Part shown: piece after piece, positions 39,507 through 51,201 of the stretch | Layout: every line of letters begins with the position of its first letter | How positions within the stretch are numbered: the first letter of the stretch is position 1 | Assembly: GCF_963678635.1 (NCBI RefSeq) | Contig: NC_087064.1 | Span: forward strand, 6,048,411-6,112,410 | Source: Symsagittifera roscoffensis | Taxonomy: Eukaryota; Xenacoelomorpha; Acoela; Convolutidae | DNA length: 64,000 nt | Reading direction: 5' to 3' | The notes under the pieces: model-generated | The model's database searches: none | What the model saw: only the letters and a program-made list of their open reading frames with translations | Told to the model about the DNA's origin: nothing | Position numbers and translations under genes: made by a program

Positions 39507-40904
39507 ATCCATTATCGCCCAACCAGTAGACTGCCTAAACGTTTAATCATTCTAGACTACATTTTGTTTCATTTTATCTATCCTAAGGGTCGTCATCTTT
39601 TTGATTGACGTCAACACGGTTTCATGACAATAAGAAGCACTTACTCAAATAATTTCTCACCTCGTTGAAATATATCTGGCAACTGATTCAGCAGTTCTGT
39701 GCCTTTCAACCTACTTCGGAGTGAAAAGGGATTTGGTTCCATTTACGACTTGCCAAATTTTCAGTTTACACCTTTTGCGGAAAAATTCTGCATTTGGAAA
39801 ATTCTGCAGATGGAGAAATTTTCGACTTCAAATCTTATTTTACTGATTGTTTTTGGACAGTTAAAATTTACCAATTTTTTCTTTTTTAACTGGCAATACC
39901 TCCGGATTCCCTCAAGGCGGTGTGCTGGGTTCTCTATTATTTGTTATATTTGTTAATAACGCACGGCCACCCATAAGCACTGGGTGATGTTTTCTCTCTG
40001 CTGATGATATAAACTTTCTTTCCTCAGCCTCGCCCAATCTCAAACAACAGGATCTTGATTCCTTTATGAGCTGGTCAGTTTAAAAAAACTAATGTTTCAT
40101 CCAAATAAATGTAGAAATTATCTTTTAGCTACGACACTTTCAGTGAGTTTCCTCCTAGCAATAACATACTTGAATACGCTGTCTTCACTCTATCCATCAA
40201 AGTATTTTGGGATTAACATAGTCTACCATAATTACAAAATTTTAAACTTTTTTTCAATTTCCTAAGACGCAACTTACCTTTCAAAGTCTCTAATTGTGAA
40301 AAAATAATCCTCCAAAATTCAATTCATCTTTCTTTATTGCTATATGGCTCCCAATTTTGGTCCCGTTCCCTTACTAGTTTAAAGAAACTAAAAAATTTCG
40401 AGCGAAAATAATTCAGAAGGATTTCTTACAAACAAAACATGCATCAGCCCTGAGAAACCTTCGAGTACTGCCATTAGTTTCCAGCTGATTAAAGCTGACA
40501 CGGTCCATCTTTGGAAGCGTTGCAACAACAGTGTGGAATTTGATCACTCTTTTTTGGGGGAACTACCAACGCGGTCTTCAAAAAGGGATTTCAATTTTGT
40601 ATGCAGTAAGAAGTTGAGTTCCGATAGCAACTAGTATGCAAAGGCTACACGATGTACAAACGAGCTTATGTATCAACACAAATCATTTTTGACCTAACCT
40701 TGCCTAAACTGAAATTGGACCTCAACAGATTTCTCTGTGCTAAACTTTCAACCTTTAACGAAGTCTGTTTAAGTTCGCATTTTGTCTAAAGTTTTCGTAA
40801 AAGTTAGCGCTCTCAAATTTTTGCCCACTGTTTTTCATGTTGTTTAATTTCTGTTTTTAATTTGCACCACCAATTCCAATTAACTCTCTAAAATGTCCAC
40901 ACTT

Positions 40905-41460
40905 TCAATATCCAATTTGGTTAACAATCATTTCGAGCTATAGCACAATGGTTACATAGACTAAAAGCAAATGATCGAAGCTACCCCAATGAAAAAGCCA
41001 ATTTTTAATGTCAAACAGTTTTCATTGTAAATCGGCTCTGAAAATTCAAAATTTTCTCGTCTGCAAAAAGTTTTTCAACCCGCGTGAAAAATTAAAAAAC
41101 AGCCCAGTTTAGTGAAACTTTCTCATTGTTCTTTCCAGTTTTTTTTGAGAAGGTTTCCAGTCGAATGAACAATTTTTGTTTCCATTTTTCGTTAAAAATT
41201 TTCTCTACGATTCAAAGTTCAGTGCAGATGGAGAAATTTTTCCTTTTCAGATCGAGAATAAAAAGATTATTCTTTGAAACCAACATTGATTGTTTCATAG
41301 AGGGTAATTTTGATTTTTTTCTTGTTCTATTTTTAAAATGCGCTACAATTTAGGCGCCTTTATAAAATTGACACTGAAAACAAGCACTTCAGAGAGAGAA
41401 ACAACCTGAGTTTGCGCTTAATTAAGTCCACTAGTGTCCTTTCAGAAAAACAAAAACTAA
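40905..41460. repeat. Foldback repeat unit 2 (right duplicate)
   Basis: Same structure as 38440-38990, present through the tandem duplication. Confidence 0.65.
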
Positions 41461-41794
41461 ATTTTCTTTAAACAGATGAAAGTATTGAACGTTGTTTGTA
41501 TAGGTCATAATAGTGAGCTAGTGATAAAAATAATTCAGCAATACAGATGAAACTTTAAAAAAAGAAAATCAGAATTCGAACACATCATTGTTTTTTCTCT
41601 TTTTCTTTTTCCTGGAAAACGTTTCACATTTGTTGTTTTTAAAAGCTCAAATCAGATTAGAAAAAGATTGTGCACTTTTCTCCAAATCGAAGCAAGCATC
41701 GGTTGTCAATTTTCAAAATTAATAAATAAGTTAACGGGAAACAAAGCGTAATAACATTCCAAAAGTTTAATTTCCGAGTTTGAGTAATCTGAAT

Positions 41795-42229
41795 CAGGGG
41801 CGGATTTAGGGGGGGGGGGGGCGTTGGGGGCGGACGCCCCCCCTCAGGGATTCGAACCCCTGCCAACCCAAAGGGTCCCCCCTTTGATACTTTTTAAGAA
41901 ATCCATTTTTGGCCAACCGACCCTAAAATTTTTCTAAAGGCGCCTTTGGCGCCAATATATACTAATTTTGAGGGGGAGCGCGCGCCAAAAAAAACGCGTT
42001 TTTTTTTGTCAAAATTTTCCAAAAAGTGCCCAAAAACGGCTTTTTTGACCTGTTTTTTCAAAAAATTGCCTGCGGCGTAGAAAATTTGACCACAACAGGG
42101 TCTTTTTACTGCTTTGGGAAAGCTCGGAAAATCAATCTGATCGACTTAAAAAAAAAAAAAGTCGTCAAAATTTTCGAAAATTTTTTGAAAATCCGCCCCC
42201 CCCTCGAGAAAATCCTAGATCCGCCCCTG
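41795..42229 (+). mobile_element. hAT-type MITE with 8-bp target site duplication
   Basis: Terminal inverted repeats CAGGGGCGGATTTAGG and CCTAGATCCGCCCCTG. Flanked by a perfect 8-bp repeat ATCTGAAT (41787-41794 and 42230-42237), the length typical of hAT elements. No transposase frame. Contains a long G run and a B-box-like GGTTCGAATCCC on the minus strand. The unoccupied site is visible in the first tandem copy. Confidence 0.92.
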
Positions 42230-42394
42230 ATCTGAATAGAGGAGTAATCGGATGAAGAAAGCTGCGAATAGTTTGGTCAGAACATTTAAAGAAAACGTAA
42301 CTCTTCACGGTGAATGGAATGCTTCACGGCCGCACGCCGAGATATACCATAGAGGTATACGATAAAGTCTTCAAACGCATTGTTTCTGTTTCAG

Positions 42395-42731
42395 ATGCAG
42401 TGGTCCAAAGAGATCCCCAGTAGTGGGAGGAGTAGGAGAGTGGGACTATAGACCCCCTGAGCTCTCTTTCTCCCCCACCGACCACCTTCGGATTCCCTCG
42501 AAGAAACCGAGTCCTCTCTCGCACCAAACGCGGGAGAGATCCCTGCAATACTGTCACTCAAACTCGCCCATTTCGGTAGGCAGCCAAAACAACACCATCA
42601 AACAGTCTGGCCGCCCATCCAGTCCTTTAGTGGGGGGATATCCGAGAGGAGGGTCTCATAATAACGACCAAGCAGATGATGTGCAGTTCAGTGTAGGGGA
42701 TGCACGAGCCCCCTCCGATGCGTCATTCTGA
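42395..42731 (+). CDS. Candidate terminal exon of an unknown host gene
   Basis: A good acceptor TTGTTTCTGTTTCAG ends at 42394. The frame from 42395 (one base completes a split codon) is open for about 112 codons to TGA at 42729-42731. The sequence is much richer in GC than its surroundings and codes for a polar, Ser/Pro/Gly-rich, probably disordered tail (WDYRPPELSFSPTDH, SGRPSSPLVGGYPRGG). No upstream exon was found within the window; the region before it is repetitive. No family recognised. Confidence 0.45.
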
Positions 42732-42846
42732 TCCTTGTCGAACTACATTTATTTTGAATATAAACTGATAGGTTTTCTGAAATATCATTTGTGATTTTAG
42801 AACGTGTTTTGTTATTAATTCATGTTTTCTATTGCTTTTTCAAAAA

Positions 42847-43045
42847 CGGAGCGAAACAAGGAAAGTGAAAAAAAATCCATTTTAATGTGATTTTCTACTT
42901 ATTATATAATTGATAATTATGGATTTCAAATTAATTATAATGCATTTTAAATCGAAGCGAAACAAAGGAAAGTGAACAAAAAGTCCATTTCAATGTGATT
43001 TTCTACTTATTATATAATCCATTATGATGGATTTTGAATGAATTA
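42847..43045. repeat. Two tandem copies of a unit of about 100 bp
   Basis: Unit GAGCGAAACAAGGAAAGTGAA ... TTCTACTTATTATATAAT occurs at about 42847-42950 and 42954-43045 with small differences. Confidence 0.85.
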
Positions 43046-43195
43046 TTTTGAATTAAACTTTTGCGGAAAAAAAATGGATTTAAATCCATTTTTATTCCAA
43101 TTTTGTTGTCTGAGCGTAACATGGGAATCGATTATATTTACAACATTTAAATCTATAATACCTTATGGATATAAAAACCAGTCTACAAGCTAACT

Positions 43196-44385
43196 TTAGT
43201 GGCCATGAGAGTTTTTATTTTCCAATGCGGTGTAAAATTGGTGGGCGGATCGAATCCCTGCAGGGCCTCCGCGGTCAATTGCCACAACGTTGTCTTCTGT
43301 TAACTTCGGTTGGTTATTTCTTGTAAGAGCACGACTTGTATTTGTAATTTCTATAATTACAATTTCTTTGGGAAACAAAGCGTGGATACATGAGCCAAAA
43401 AACATGTCTTCGGATCGCCACAGACAAGGTCGGCTGAAGTTGAAGTCCTGCTGACCTCCATAAAACCCAATACAATGAGTGGCACAATTAGCAACAATTC
43501 TTTCGATGACCGCTTTTGCCCAAATTGACATTTAACCCCAACAGTATTTGAACGGAAATTTATATTGACGTATGGAGTCAAAGGGCACCCTGTACTTGTT
43601 CCATCGGGGAACACGCTGTACGTTGCATGCACCCCCGCTGTTTAAAAGAACATGACCTTGAGATGATTTCTCGCCATTTGCATTGATCCTGAGGGAAGGA
43701 AAGTCGCGGTCGACTTGTTTTTGCAGTTTGTGCAGCTCCTTGTCAAGTTTTTCGATCCTCAAATAGGAATCATCGTCGGCCTTGATGAAGTAAACTGCCT
43801 TCAGGCAAAAACAGTTCACCAATTTCATTGATGCTAGAACTCTCAACGTCGTAATGTTATAGCCTTCTGGGGTGTTAAAAATTATGACATCGTCAAATCT
43901 AATTTTTTCTTTCTTTATTCGTTCTTCAAGTGCTTCTTGGGGTTTACTAATAGAAAAAAAATAAACCCACGACTCTTGCTTTGAAGTTGGTCCGAGCAAC
44001 ATTTGCAGGTAAGTTTCGCGAAGAGATTCTCGAAGAGCAAATGAGCCAACTCGTGTGTTAATCATCAGAACTCGCAGACTTTCCGAGGGGTTGTTTGAGC
44101 ACTTTTCATGCAGTCTTAAAGCATCAGGTGTGTTTTGTAAAATTTTCATCCCTGGTAAAAGTTCATGCACAGCAGATTTTGGGTGTATTTTATTAACTCC
44201 ATTTCTGATCCATGACTGGTTGAAACAGGTTTGCAGCTGCTCATTGTCTACTTTTTTGTCGCGGAAGTTTATTTTGAAATGGATAATCGAAAGCGTAATA
44301 AAAGTCCAGAAAACCAAAGTGCACAGAGTTCTGCTCAGAAAGCGACTAAAACAAAAGTTGTGTACATATAGTTTCAGCGAAAGCT
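43196..44385 (-). pseudogene. GT31-family beta-1,3-galactosyltransferase-like gene with one in-frame TAA
   Basis: The frame 44317-43532 continues after a TAA (43532-43534) in the same frame to 43196. Together about 372 codons, the usual GT31 length. A hydrophobic N-terminal stretch (LVFWTFITLSIIHF) fits the signal anchor of a type II Golgi enzyme. Family motifs follow in order: LRETYLQ near residue 100, DDVIIFNTPEGYNITTL, the DxD-type metal site KADDDSYLR near 178, the W-x-VP-x...FPFKYCWG block and, after the stop, RSEDMFFGSCI. The enzyme would add a beta-1,3-linked sugar in the Golgi. No ATG lies upstream in frame, so a first exon is probably missing (possible acceptor near 44385). A poly(A) signal AATAAA lies at 43091-43096. 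The TAA hits the conserved glycine region. Confidence 0.75.
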
Positions 44386-44534
44386 CTATGATTTTTAAAA
44401 TTTATGAGAAATTGTTTTAAAGTACATATTAAAAACACAAATTTTTTTTATTCTAGACTTTAAAAACAACTTTCTAATTATTTCATGCTGTACTTGTTGC
44501 TCGGCAACAAAATCTTGATCAGATATCGAACAAT

Positions 44535-44765
44535 GAGACCGAGGGGGGGGGGGGCTCAAGGGTGCCGAAGGGGGGCTCAATTCTGGTTGCCAAACTTTTC
44601 CAAAGAGTCTCCCTTTGGCATAACTTTACGACATCCATGTTTGGCTGACTAACCTTAAAAAATTCCTGAAGCCGTCTTTGGCGCCAATATATACTAATTT
44701 TGAGGGGTGAGCTCGCGCCGAAAAAAACGCACAATTTCGGTCAAAATTTTCTTTGTCGTTTTCAG
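44535..44765 (+). mobile_element. Partial hAT-type MITE copy
   Basis: After a G run it shares with 41870-42020 a block around GGCGCCAATATATACTAATTTTGAGG and a following GCGCC-AAAAAAACGC block. The outer ends are not preserved. Confidence 0.75.
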
Positions 44766-44769
44766 TCGT

Positions 44770-45475
44770 TTGATAGTCTGGCCAGTAGCCTGAGTCGGTT
44801 GATTCATTTTTTCGAAAAACTAGAACTCCTGCGAAATCTTGGGTGTCTGTTTTTTTTATTATCATTATTCGGATCTCGACAATTCAACCTGTGGAGTAGT
44901 TTACCTAAAAACGTTCTAACATAATTTCTACCAATAGATCACAAGATTAAAATGAAAAACATTTTTCGAAAAATGTAACTCATATAATTCAAATTCTTGA
45001 GGCAATTAAGTCAAACAACGTTTGACAGGGCAAATTCTGTCTCGCGGAGAAGTTTTAACAAATGTATTGAAAACCGCGTTAACTTTTTTTCGTTTTTTAC
45101 CATGTTTTATGGAAATTAATTGTAATTTGTAACCTATAATTATTTTTAAATTTCATGGACGTTGGGAACATACTGGGCAAAATGATAAACTGTTAAATGC
45201 TAATAATTCTCAAAATTTAACTAGAACTGAATTTGTAATCATTACTTAAGCATATGAGACTAATTATTATTAGTGAAAAAGACCAATTTAGACAAAGATT
45301 ACCAATATTTAAGAACTATTAGATTTTTTATAAAATTCAGCAACCGCTCTTACCTCCAGCTTTCCCTGGATTTTGATCGCCCCAAGCTCCTAAACAAGTG
45401 GTCAAAATTGAGCGCAAATTCTGACTTTTTCTTTCTTAACTTCCTGTTTTCAAGGATGATTTTGGACAACTTTCA
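44770..45475. other. AT-rich stretch, nothing recognised
   Basis: Short frames only. Nothing with family motifs. Confidence 0.4.
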
Positions 45476-45479
45476 TTCA

Positions 45480-45960
45480 GAATTCAAAAAACTTTCTTAG
45501 ACCATGAGCAAAGGATCGGAACTGCACTCAATGAAAATACCAAAACTTGGTTTCAAAGATTTTTCTGGGTCTAGGTTTTTTCAGAACGCGAGAAAATGTA
45601 AGAAACAGCGAAGTTTACTAAACTTGTCACAAGAAGCAATTCACTAATACCGTTCAGGTTGTTTCACTTTGCATGAACAAAAATTTTCTCCGTTTTTTTC
45701 CAAAAAAGCGTTCACACCGTCGCAAAATTTAGTGATGAAGTAACAAACTGACATAAAGTTTTAAAAAACCTCAACACAGAGGGCAGTTTCAGACCGGGAA
45801 AAACTGATTTTGATTATTTTTTTATGAAACACAGCCCTGATTATTTGCTCTTGGTCTATGTAAAAACTTTGTTTAAAGTCCCGAGAGAAAATTGTCCAAA
45901 ATCATTTTTAAAAACAGGCGTTTTAGAGATAAAAAACATGAATCTTTGATTAGTTTTATC
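45480..45960. repeat. Foldback repeat unit 3
   Basis: A forward box (GAGCAAAGGATCGGAACTGC near 45505) and a reverse box (TATTTGCTCTTGGTCTATG near 45842) flank a centre related to the other units. Strongly diverged. Confidence 0.45.
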
Positions 45961-46146
45961 CACTTTTGTACTACTGATTTATTTGCATTGTTACGAGCAG
46001 TCCTATTTGTATTTTTTTTTGATTAATTACACTTTAATTTTTTTCAATTTAGTCAAAAGTTATACGAGCTAGCTACATAATTGAGCCTGTTTTTTTTCGG
46101 TCGAAAACTTTTGCTCGATCTGGTTGAAGAAACCTGCATTTGGACA

Positions 46147-46592
46147 TATATTGAAATTGGGCGCGCTCTTGTCTCTGTATTTTAAACTAGGTTGAGTTTG
46201 CCGAATTATGCATAGACTGTTTAGGCGAGGTGATTATTTTCTCAGGATTTTCTTCAAAAAGTCAATCATTCTACAAAATCAAAGAGATTTTTTGATTTTG
46301 CATATCGTATTCTAAATCTTATTGACTTTAATCCAAGTCTTGTTAACTTTTTTCATCTCTGGAAATTTTCTGGTTGTTTTGATTAATGTTTTAAGATGAT
46401 AGCTGGCAAAACACACGAATTTGAATTTTGCTTTTTGACGCGATGCTGCAGTTTGTGAAAGACTTCGTCAATTTGACATATTTTCGAATTCAACCTTTAG
46501 TCGCACTCAGTTAAAAAAACATATACTTCGGTTGAGCGCGCTCTTGTCTCTTTATTTTAAGCTGGGTTGAGGTGACGAAGTTATGCATCGAA
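46147..46592. repeat. Pair of short direct repeats (about 70 bp)
   Basis: GCGCGCTCTTGTCTCT followed by TTTTAAnCTnGGTTGAG and TTATGCAT occurs at about 46160-46215 and 46536-46592. Nothing else recognised between 45960 and 47330 beyond diverged repeat-like sequence. Confidence 0.75.
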
Positions 46593-47329
46593 AAATGCAG
46601 TAAATCAAGACGATGAATGATTCGACCACAGTCAATTCACGTTTCAACAAGGATCAATGGAAGGTCGTTCAGCTTGAAAATGTTCCGTTTATTTAGGATT
46701 CATTAGTGGACAAATTGATACCCAAACTCAGATATTTTTTAAAAAACATGAAACTCCTTTTATAAGAGATATTTTCGACAACATTTACTTAGAATTTTAA
46801 CGACAATTTTACATCAACAGACGGTCAAAGATCTGGACTACACTCTCTGAAAAACTCAACTCTTTGTTCGAACATTTTCTAGTTTGTTCCGTGTCTGAAA
46901 TTGCCCCTTTTAAGCATTTGTAGGATGCATTGAGAAATGTTTTTTCATTAAGCGGAGTAAATAACCTTGATCATGCGATGTGAAATATTTTGAATAGGAA
47001 AATTGCGTTACTCAGCATTACTCAGCTTTCCTTAACTCTAATTTTTTCCTAAATTTTCGCACTATTGGAAAATTTATGAAATTGATGAAAACTGGCTTTT
47101 TTAGACCTGGAATAAAGTAAAAATTATTTGAAATAAAAAATGAGATTTTCACAGAGGATAGTTCAATCCATTCGCAATTGGTCAGCGTAAAAACATTGGT
47201 AAAACTTTAAATGAATATTGTTCAAAATGGTCATTGTTCAAAACGTTGGGCATTTTTAGTGAACAAGAATGAACAAAAAAATTGGTTTTTCTTTCTCTAA
47301 AACGCATGCTTTCAATGTCGATTTTTGGC

Positions 47330-47870
47330 AACAATTTTTTAAATTTACAGCAAAATTATTCAATAGATCAAAAGCAAATGATCAAAACTACCTTTTTTGA
47401 AACTGTGAATATTTGGTCTTGAAGAGTTAACAATGTAATACGGGTCTGAAAAAATCAGATTTCCTCATCTGCGTTGATTTTTTTAATCCGGGTAAAAAAG
47501 TAACAGCTAAATTTAGATAAAATTTCCACCCTGACTATTTCAATTTTCTCGCTGAGAATGTTTCACGTAGCATGAAGATTTTTAAATCCGCTTATTTGAT
47601 CAAGATTGCAAAGTTTGGTGCAGATTAGGAAATCTGGATTTTTGAGACCCGTTTGACATGGTAAATTTTTAAAACCAAATTTTGATAGTTTCATTGACCT
47701 TAGCTCTGCTCATTTGCTCATGGACTATAAAAAAAATTTTAAATTCAAAATTGACTATGGTAACAGGCTTTTTATAATGTAAAAACCTTAATTTGCGCTT
47801 AATTTTGTCCACTAATATAGCAAGTAGCAAGGTAATCTTATTAGTTATTGTTCGCTTATTAGTTTGCACT
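47330..47870. repeat. Foldback repeat unit 4
   Basis: Left arm starts at AAAAGCAAATGATCAAAACTACC (47368) and ends CTCATCTGC. The inverse arm runs from GCAGATTAGGAAATC (47622) to TCATTTGCTCATGGACTAT (47709). Followed by the shared TTTGCGCTTAATTTTGTCCACTA block also seen near 38945 and 41405. Confidence 0.65.
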
Positions 47871-47979
47871 TGCGGACAAATTAAGCAAAAACTCAGTTTT
47901 CCTTCTCCAAGTTGCTTTCTTTGATTATTTTTGACCAAACTTATTTTGATTACCAGCACAAAGCACAAAATTCATATAG

Positions 47980-48470
47980 ACCGGGAGCAATTGGTCAGAG
48001 CTAATTTCTATGAAACTATCAACATTTGCTCTCAAAGACTTACCGACGTAATCCAAAGTTTATAATGGCAGATTCCCTCATCTGCTCTAATTTTTGCATT
48101 ATAGTAAATTCTTTCTCGAATGAGCGGTTGAAAAATAATTTTAATACGACGTGAAGTATTTTCAGTGAAAAAATTGAAAAAATCAGTGTAGATTGTGAAA
48201 ATTTACTAAACGCGGCTGTTACTTACTTGTTCAGGTGGATTGGAAAACTTAATGCAGATAAAAAAAATCTGGCATTTTCAGACTCGGATATTAAAAGTAA
48301 GTCTTTGAGACCGAATATTGATAGTGTCATTAAGGGTATTTTGATCATTTGCTTTTAATCTATGAAAAAGTTTTGATGTAAATCCAAAGAAATGTTTTCC
48401 ATCATGGACATTTTAGAAAGTAAAAAATGAATTTGCACTTGATTTTGTCTCTATTGTACTTTTTGATTCA
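47980..48470. repeat. Foldback repeat unit 5
   Basis: Left arm from GGAGCAATTGGTCAGAGC (47985) to CCTCATCTGC; inverse arm from GCAGATAAAAAAAATC (48255) to TTTTGATCATTTGCTTTTAAT (about 48340). Followed again by a TTTGCACTTGATTTTGTC block. Confidence 0.65.
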
Positions 48471-48848
48471 AAAATAGCTGGCATTAAAAAAACTCTATTT
48501 TGAGAAACCTTGTCACTTTGTGGTTCTCACATTAGAGAAGTCATTTTCCAACAAAAAACTTATAAAACATCTGGGATTGTTGTGAAAACGTTTTCAATTG
48601 TGTGTGGTTTGCTCGAATGTTTCACAGGTGCTTCATACTGGACTAAGAACAGCTTCAACAGTCTTTGTAGTAGATAAACAACATTTCTTTACCGCATCGA
48701 AAAACGTATACAAATCTAGACACCATGTGTCGAGATGTGAACAATTTTTAAAACGCAAATTTTGAAACAAACAAACACATGTAAACACGCAATGATACAC
48801 ACATTTGAAAAAAATTTGGCGAGCACGTAGTTCTACTTTATATTCCAG

Positions 48849-49047
48849 TTGTTTGATTGTTCCAATAAAGCAAATAATAATTTTCCATTATTTACTGGGC
48901 GACATTGAAAGCGCAACAGAAATTTTCAATGAGCCAAAACATCACTTAAATGGAATCGGAAGAAAACCATGTGCTTCGTGTGATAGATATCAACCAAATT
49001 CGACAACTTGTCTGGATATTAGTTGTCAGAGAAATCTTTTTGGGTAA
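48849..49047 (+). CDS. Weak candidate exon, cysteine-rich
   Basis: A TTTATATTCCAG acceptor ends at 48848. The frame runs 66 codons to TAA at 49045-49047, with a possible donor GG/GTAAAA at 49043. The product ends in a Cys-patterned stretch (CASCDRYQPNSTTCLDISC). No family recognised and no partner exon found, so this may be chance. Confidence 0.25.
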
Positions 49048-49049
49048 AA

Positions 49050-50960
49050 ATAATATTAAAGTGGCCTATTTTTGATCTAATTCAGTTTTTGGAACCAAAT
49101 TTAGAACTTTGATTCTTTCAAAATTCTGAAAAATCAATGCTTTTCTAAGTTCAATAAACGAAATAAAACTGAAGGTTAAAAAATAAACATACCTCTTTGA
49201 TTGGATCAAAACTGGGTTTTCCTGGTTAACTTGAGGTATAATTGTCGTTCAAGCTTGCAAGGAAACTCAAAAATAGTATAGACTGAAATGTAAGACTGTT
49301 GGTGAAATGCGATAAAATTTGTTTGAAACGCGTTATTCAGTAAAATTTTTCAGATTTTTCAGCCATTTTCTAATAGTTAGAACACAGCTGAAAAATTCCC
49401 GGGGGAAAAGAGCACGGCCTGAGGGCACGAAGTGCCTGATGCTGCTCTTTTGCCCGAGGCCATCTTCAACTATGATCTTACTGTTGAAAAGTATCTTTTA
49501 CTCCTTCTGAGGGAAAGATGCCAGAAAATTGTGAAAGAGCCCGGAAATTGTGAAAGAGCCCAGAAAAGTGCGCAAAACTATGCAAATGATTTCTTTTTTC
49601 ATTCATGCGTTCAAATATTTCATTTTTTATTCATGCGTTGTCGTGAAAGAACATGTGTGAAAGAAAGAACAAAAACATACCCTTCTAATTTGAGGAACGA
49701 TTTAGCGATAATCGTGACGACGCGTTTTCAATGTCGCCCAATGCAGCTTTTTACATAAATATTGCATCGAGAAATTTTTCGAAAAAAATGAGACACGCAG
49801 TGTCGATATGTGCACAAAATTCGAGATGCAATGTGATCTTTTGCTTGTCTGGTATAAAACACATGTGAAAAATCGAACAAAACACAGATTTGAAAAAGTT
49901 TTCATGCTAACACATGATTTGTCTTTCTAATTTGTTTTGATTGTTCTAAGAATCATGTTGCGCTACTGATTCATATTCAAATTTTAAAACTAGTGCAATA
50001 TTTGAAACACTAGTGCAATATTTAAATATTGCTCTAGTACCAAGGCATTATTTAAAAATTGTATTAGTCGTGTTTCAAATATGGCACTTCATTTTTAAAT
50101 TTGGCACGGAAAAATACTGAGCACGTGTGTTTTATTTTAAATACGGCATATTTGAAAACGTTTTGAAATTTTTTTGTAATTGTTTTAGAAAATTTCACAG
50201 CAATAGTTTAAAATGTTTTCAAAAATACAGCTTTTTTTTAAAATATAACATGTTTTATATTCTCTATGAAAGAGCAAACCATGTATTTTTATACCTCAGT
50301 TGGCCTCGTAATGCTTAAATCTGCGCTTGCCTAAAATGGCTTTTAAGCGTTGTGCTTTTCATTTCTGACAGCAATTACAAGAAACTGTTCTCGCTGGTTT
50401 AAATATAAAGCTCTTGAAAATATTCCAACTCCACCGTAAAAAATTGTTGAACGTTTTCCCGGGCATCCAAAAGGGGGATTTTCATACCCATACCGGTATG
50501 GATATAGTATATCATATTTGAAGTAGTGAGTAAGTATCTATGCAGTGTGTATGAATCAGACTCCTCGTCTTCGTTTGAACTAGTTGTTGAAAGCTCTTTT
50601 TTGTTATCTTTAATGGTCTAGCTTAACGCAGCGTATGAGCCGCATAAGCTAGCGGTAAAAAAATGATATTGGAAAACAATTAAATAGTCTCATCAGCTCG
50701 TACTCGTTAATAAAACAAACAGTTCGAAATTTTCAGAGTCTGAAGATAGTTCGAGCTTTTTAGCTGTACATGAAACGCAAACCTTGCAAGATTGTTCCTT
50801 AGGAATTCAAACCTAGCCAGAATCTTGTAATATTTACGCATTCACAATTCGGTAAGCAAATTTTACCAGAATCTTGCAAGATTCTTGCAAGGTTTTGCAT
50901 AACTCGCATTTTGTATTCGCAAACATTTCTTTTGCCAATAATCTTTATATTGGGGTTAGT
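49050..50960. other. AT-rich stretch without confident genes
   Basis: Contains a strong inverted repeat at 49399-49456 (GGGGGAAAAGAGCA pairing with TGCTCTTTTGCCC around a GGCACGAAGTGCC hairpin). A 19-base direct repeat GAAAATTGTGAAAGAGCCC-like lies near 49523-49562. No protein recognised. Confidence 0.5.
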
Positions 50961-50963
50961 TTG

Positions 50964-51201
50964 GGGAGCAGTGGTGAAGTGGTTACGTCTCCGCCTCTCA
51001 ATCGAAAGGTCGGATGTTCGAGGCCCACCATGATCCGTGCTCGTTGCTTGAGGGTGAGGCAACATTACCCAGCCCAGAAAAATAACCAAAAAAATTGCAT
51101 GTAGTTCTTAAGCAGGGGCACAACAGCGGTTCGCCGTGATGAGCTGTACAGCTCGTATGTTGGTCCTATCCCTCGTGGATAAAAAAAATGATTAAAAATG
51201 A
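50964..51201 (+). mobile_element. tRNA-derived SINE with target site duplication
   Basis: The head resembles a tRNA gene: A box TGGTGAAGTGG (50972-50982) and B box GTTCGAGGCC (51016-51025). A body follows, and a tail of AAAAATGATT-type repeats. An 8-bp direct repeat TTAGTTTG flanks it (50956-50963 and 51202-51209). A second, diverged copy lies at about 62390-62626. The anticodon region does not fold as a normal tRNA, so it is not a functional tRNA gene. Confidence 0.82.

Larger units (their letters stand above)
39507..42300. repeat. Tandem duplication, copy 2, with MITE insertion
   Basis: Second copy of the unit 37069-39506, starting with the shared CCCAACCAGTAGACTGCC region. Contains the 435-bp hAT MITE near its end, small indels near 39790-39830, and a shortened stretch near 41620-41680. 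Confidence 0.9.

Noticed and set aside
41840-41870. tRNA-like B box in the hAT MITE
   Set aside because: No A box or cloverleaf nearby; lies inside a MITE with clear ends.
50964-51036. tRNA gene
   Set aside because: A and B boxes are present, but the anticodon arm does not fold and the unit has a SINE tail and target duplication.
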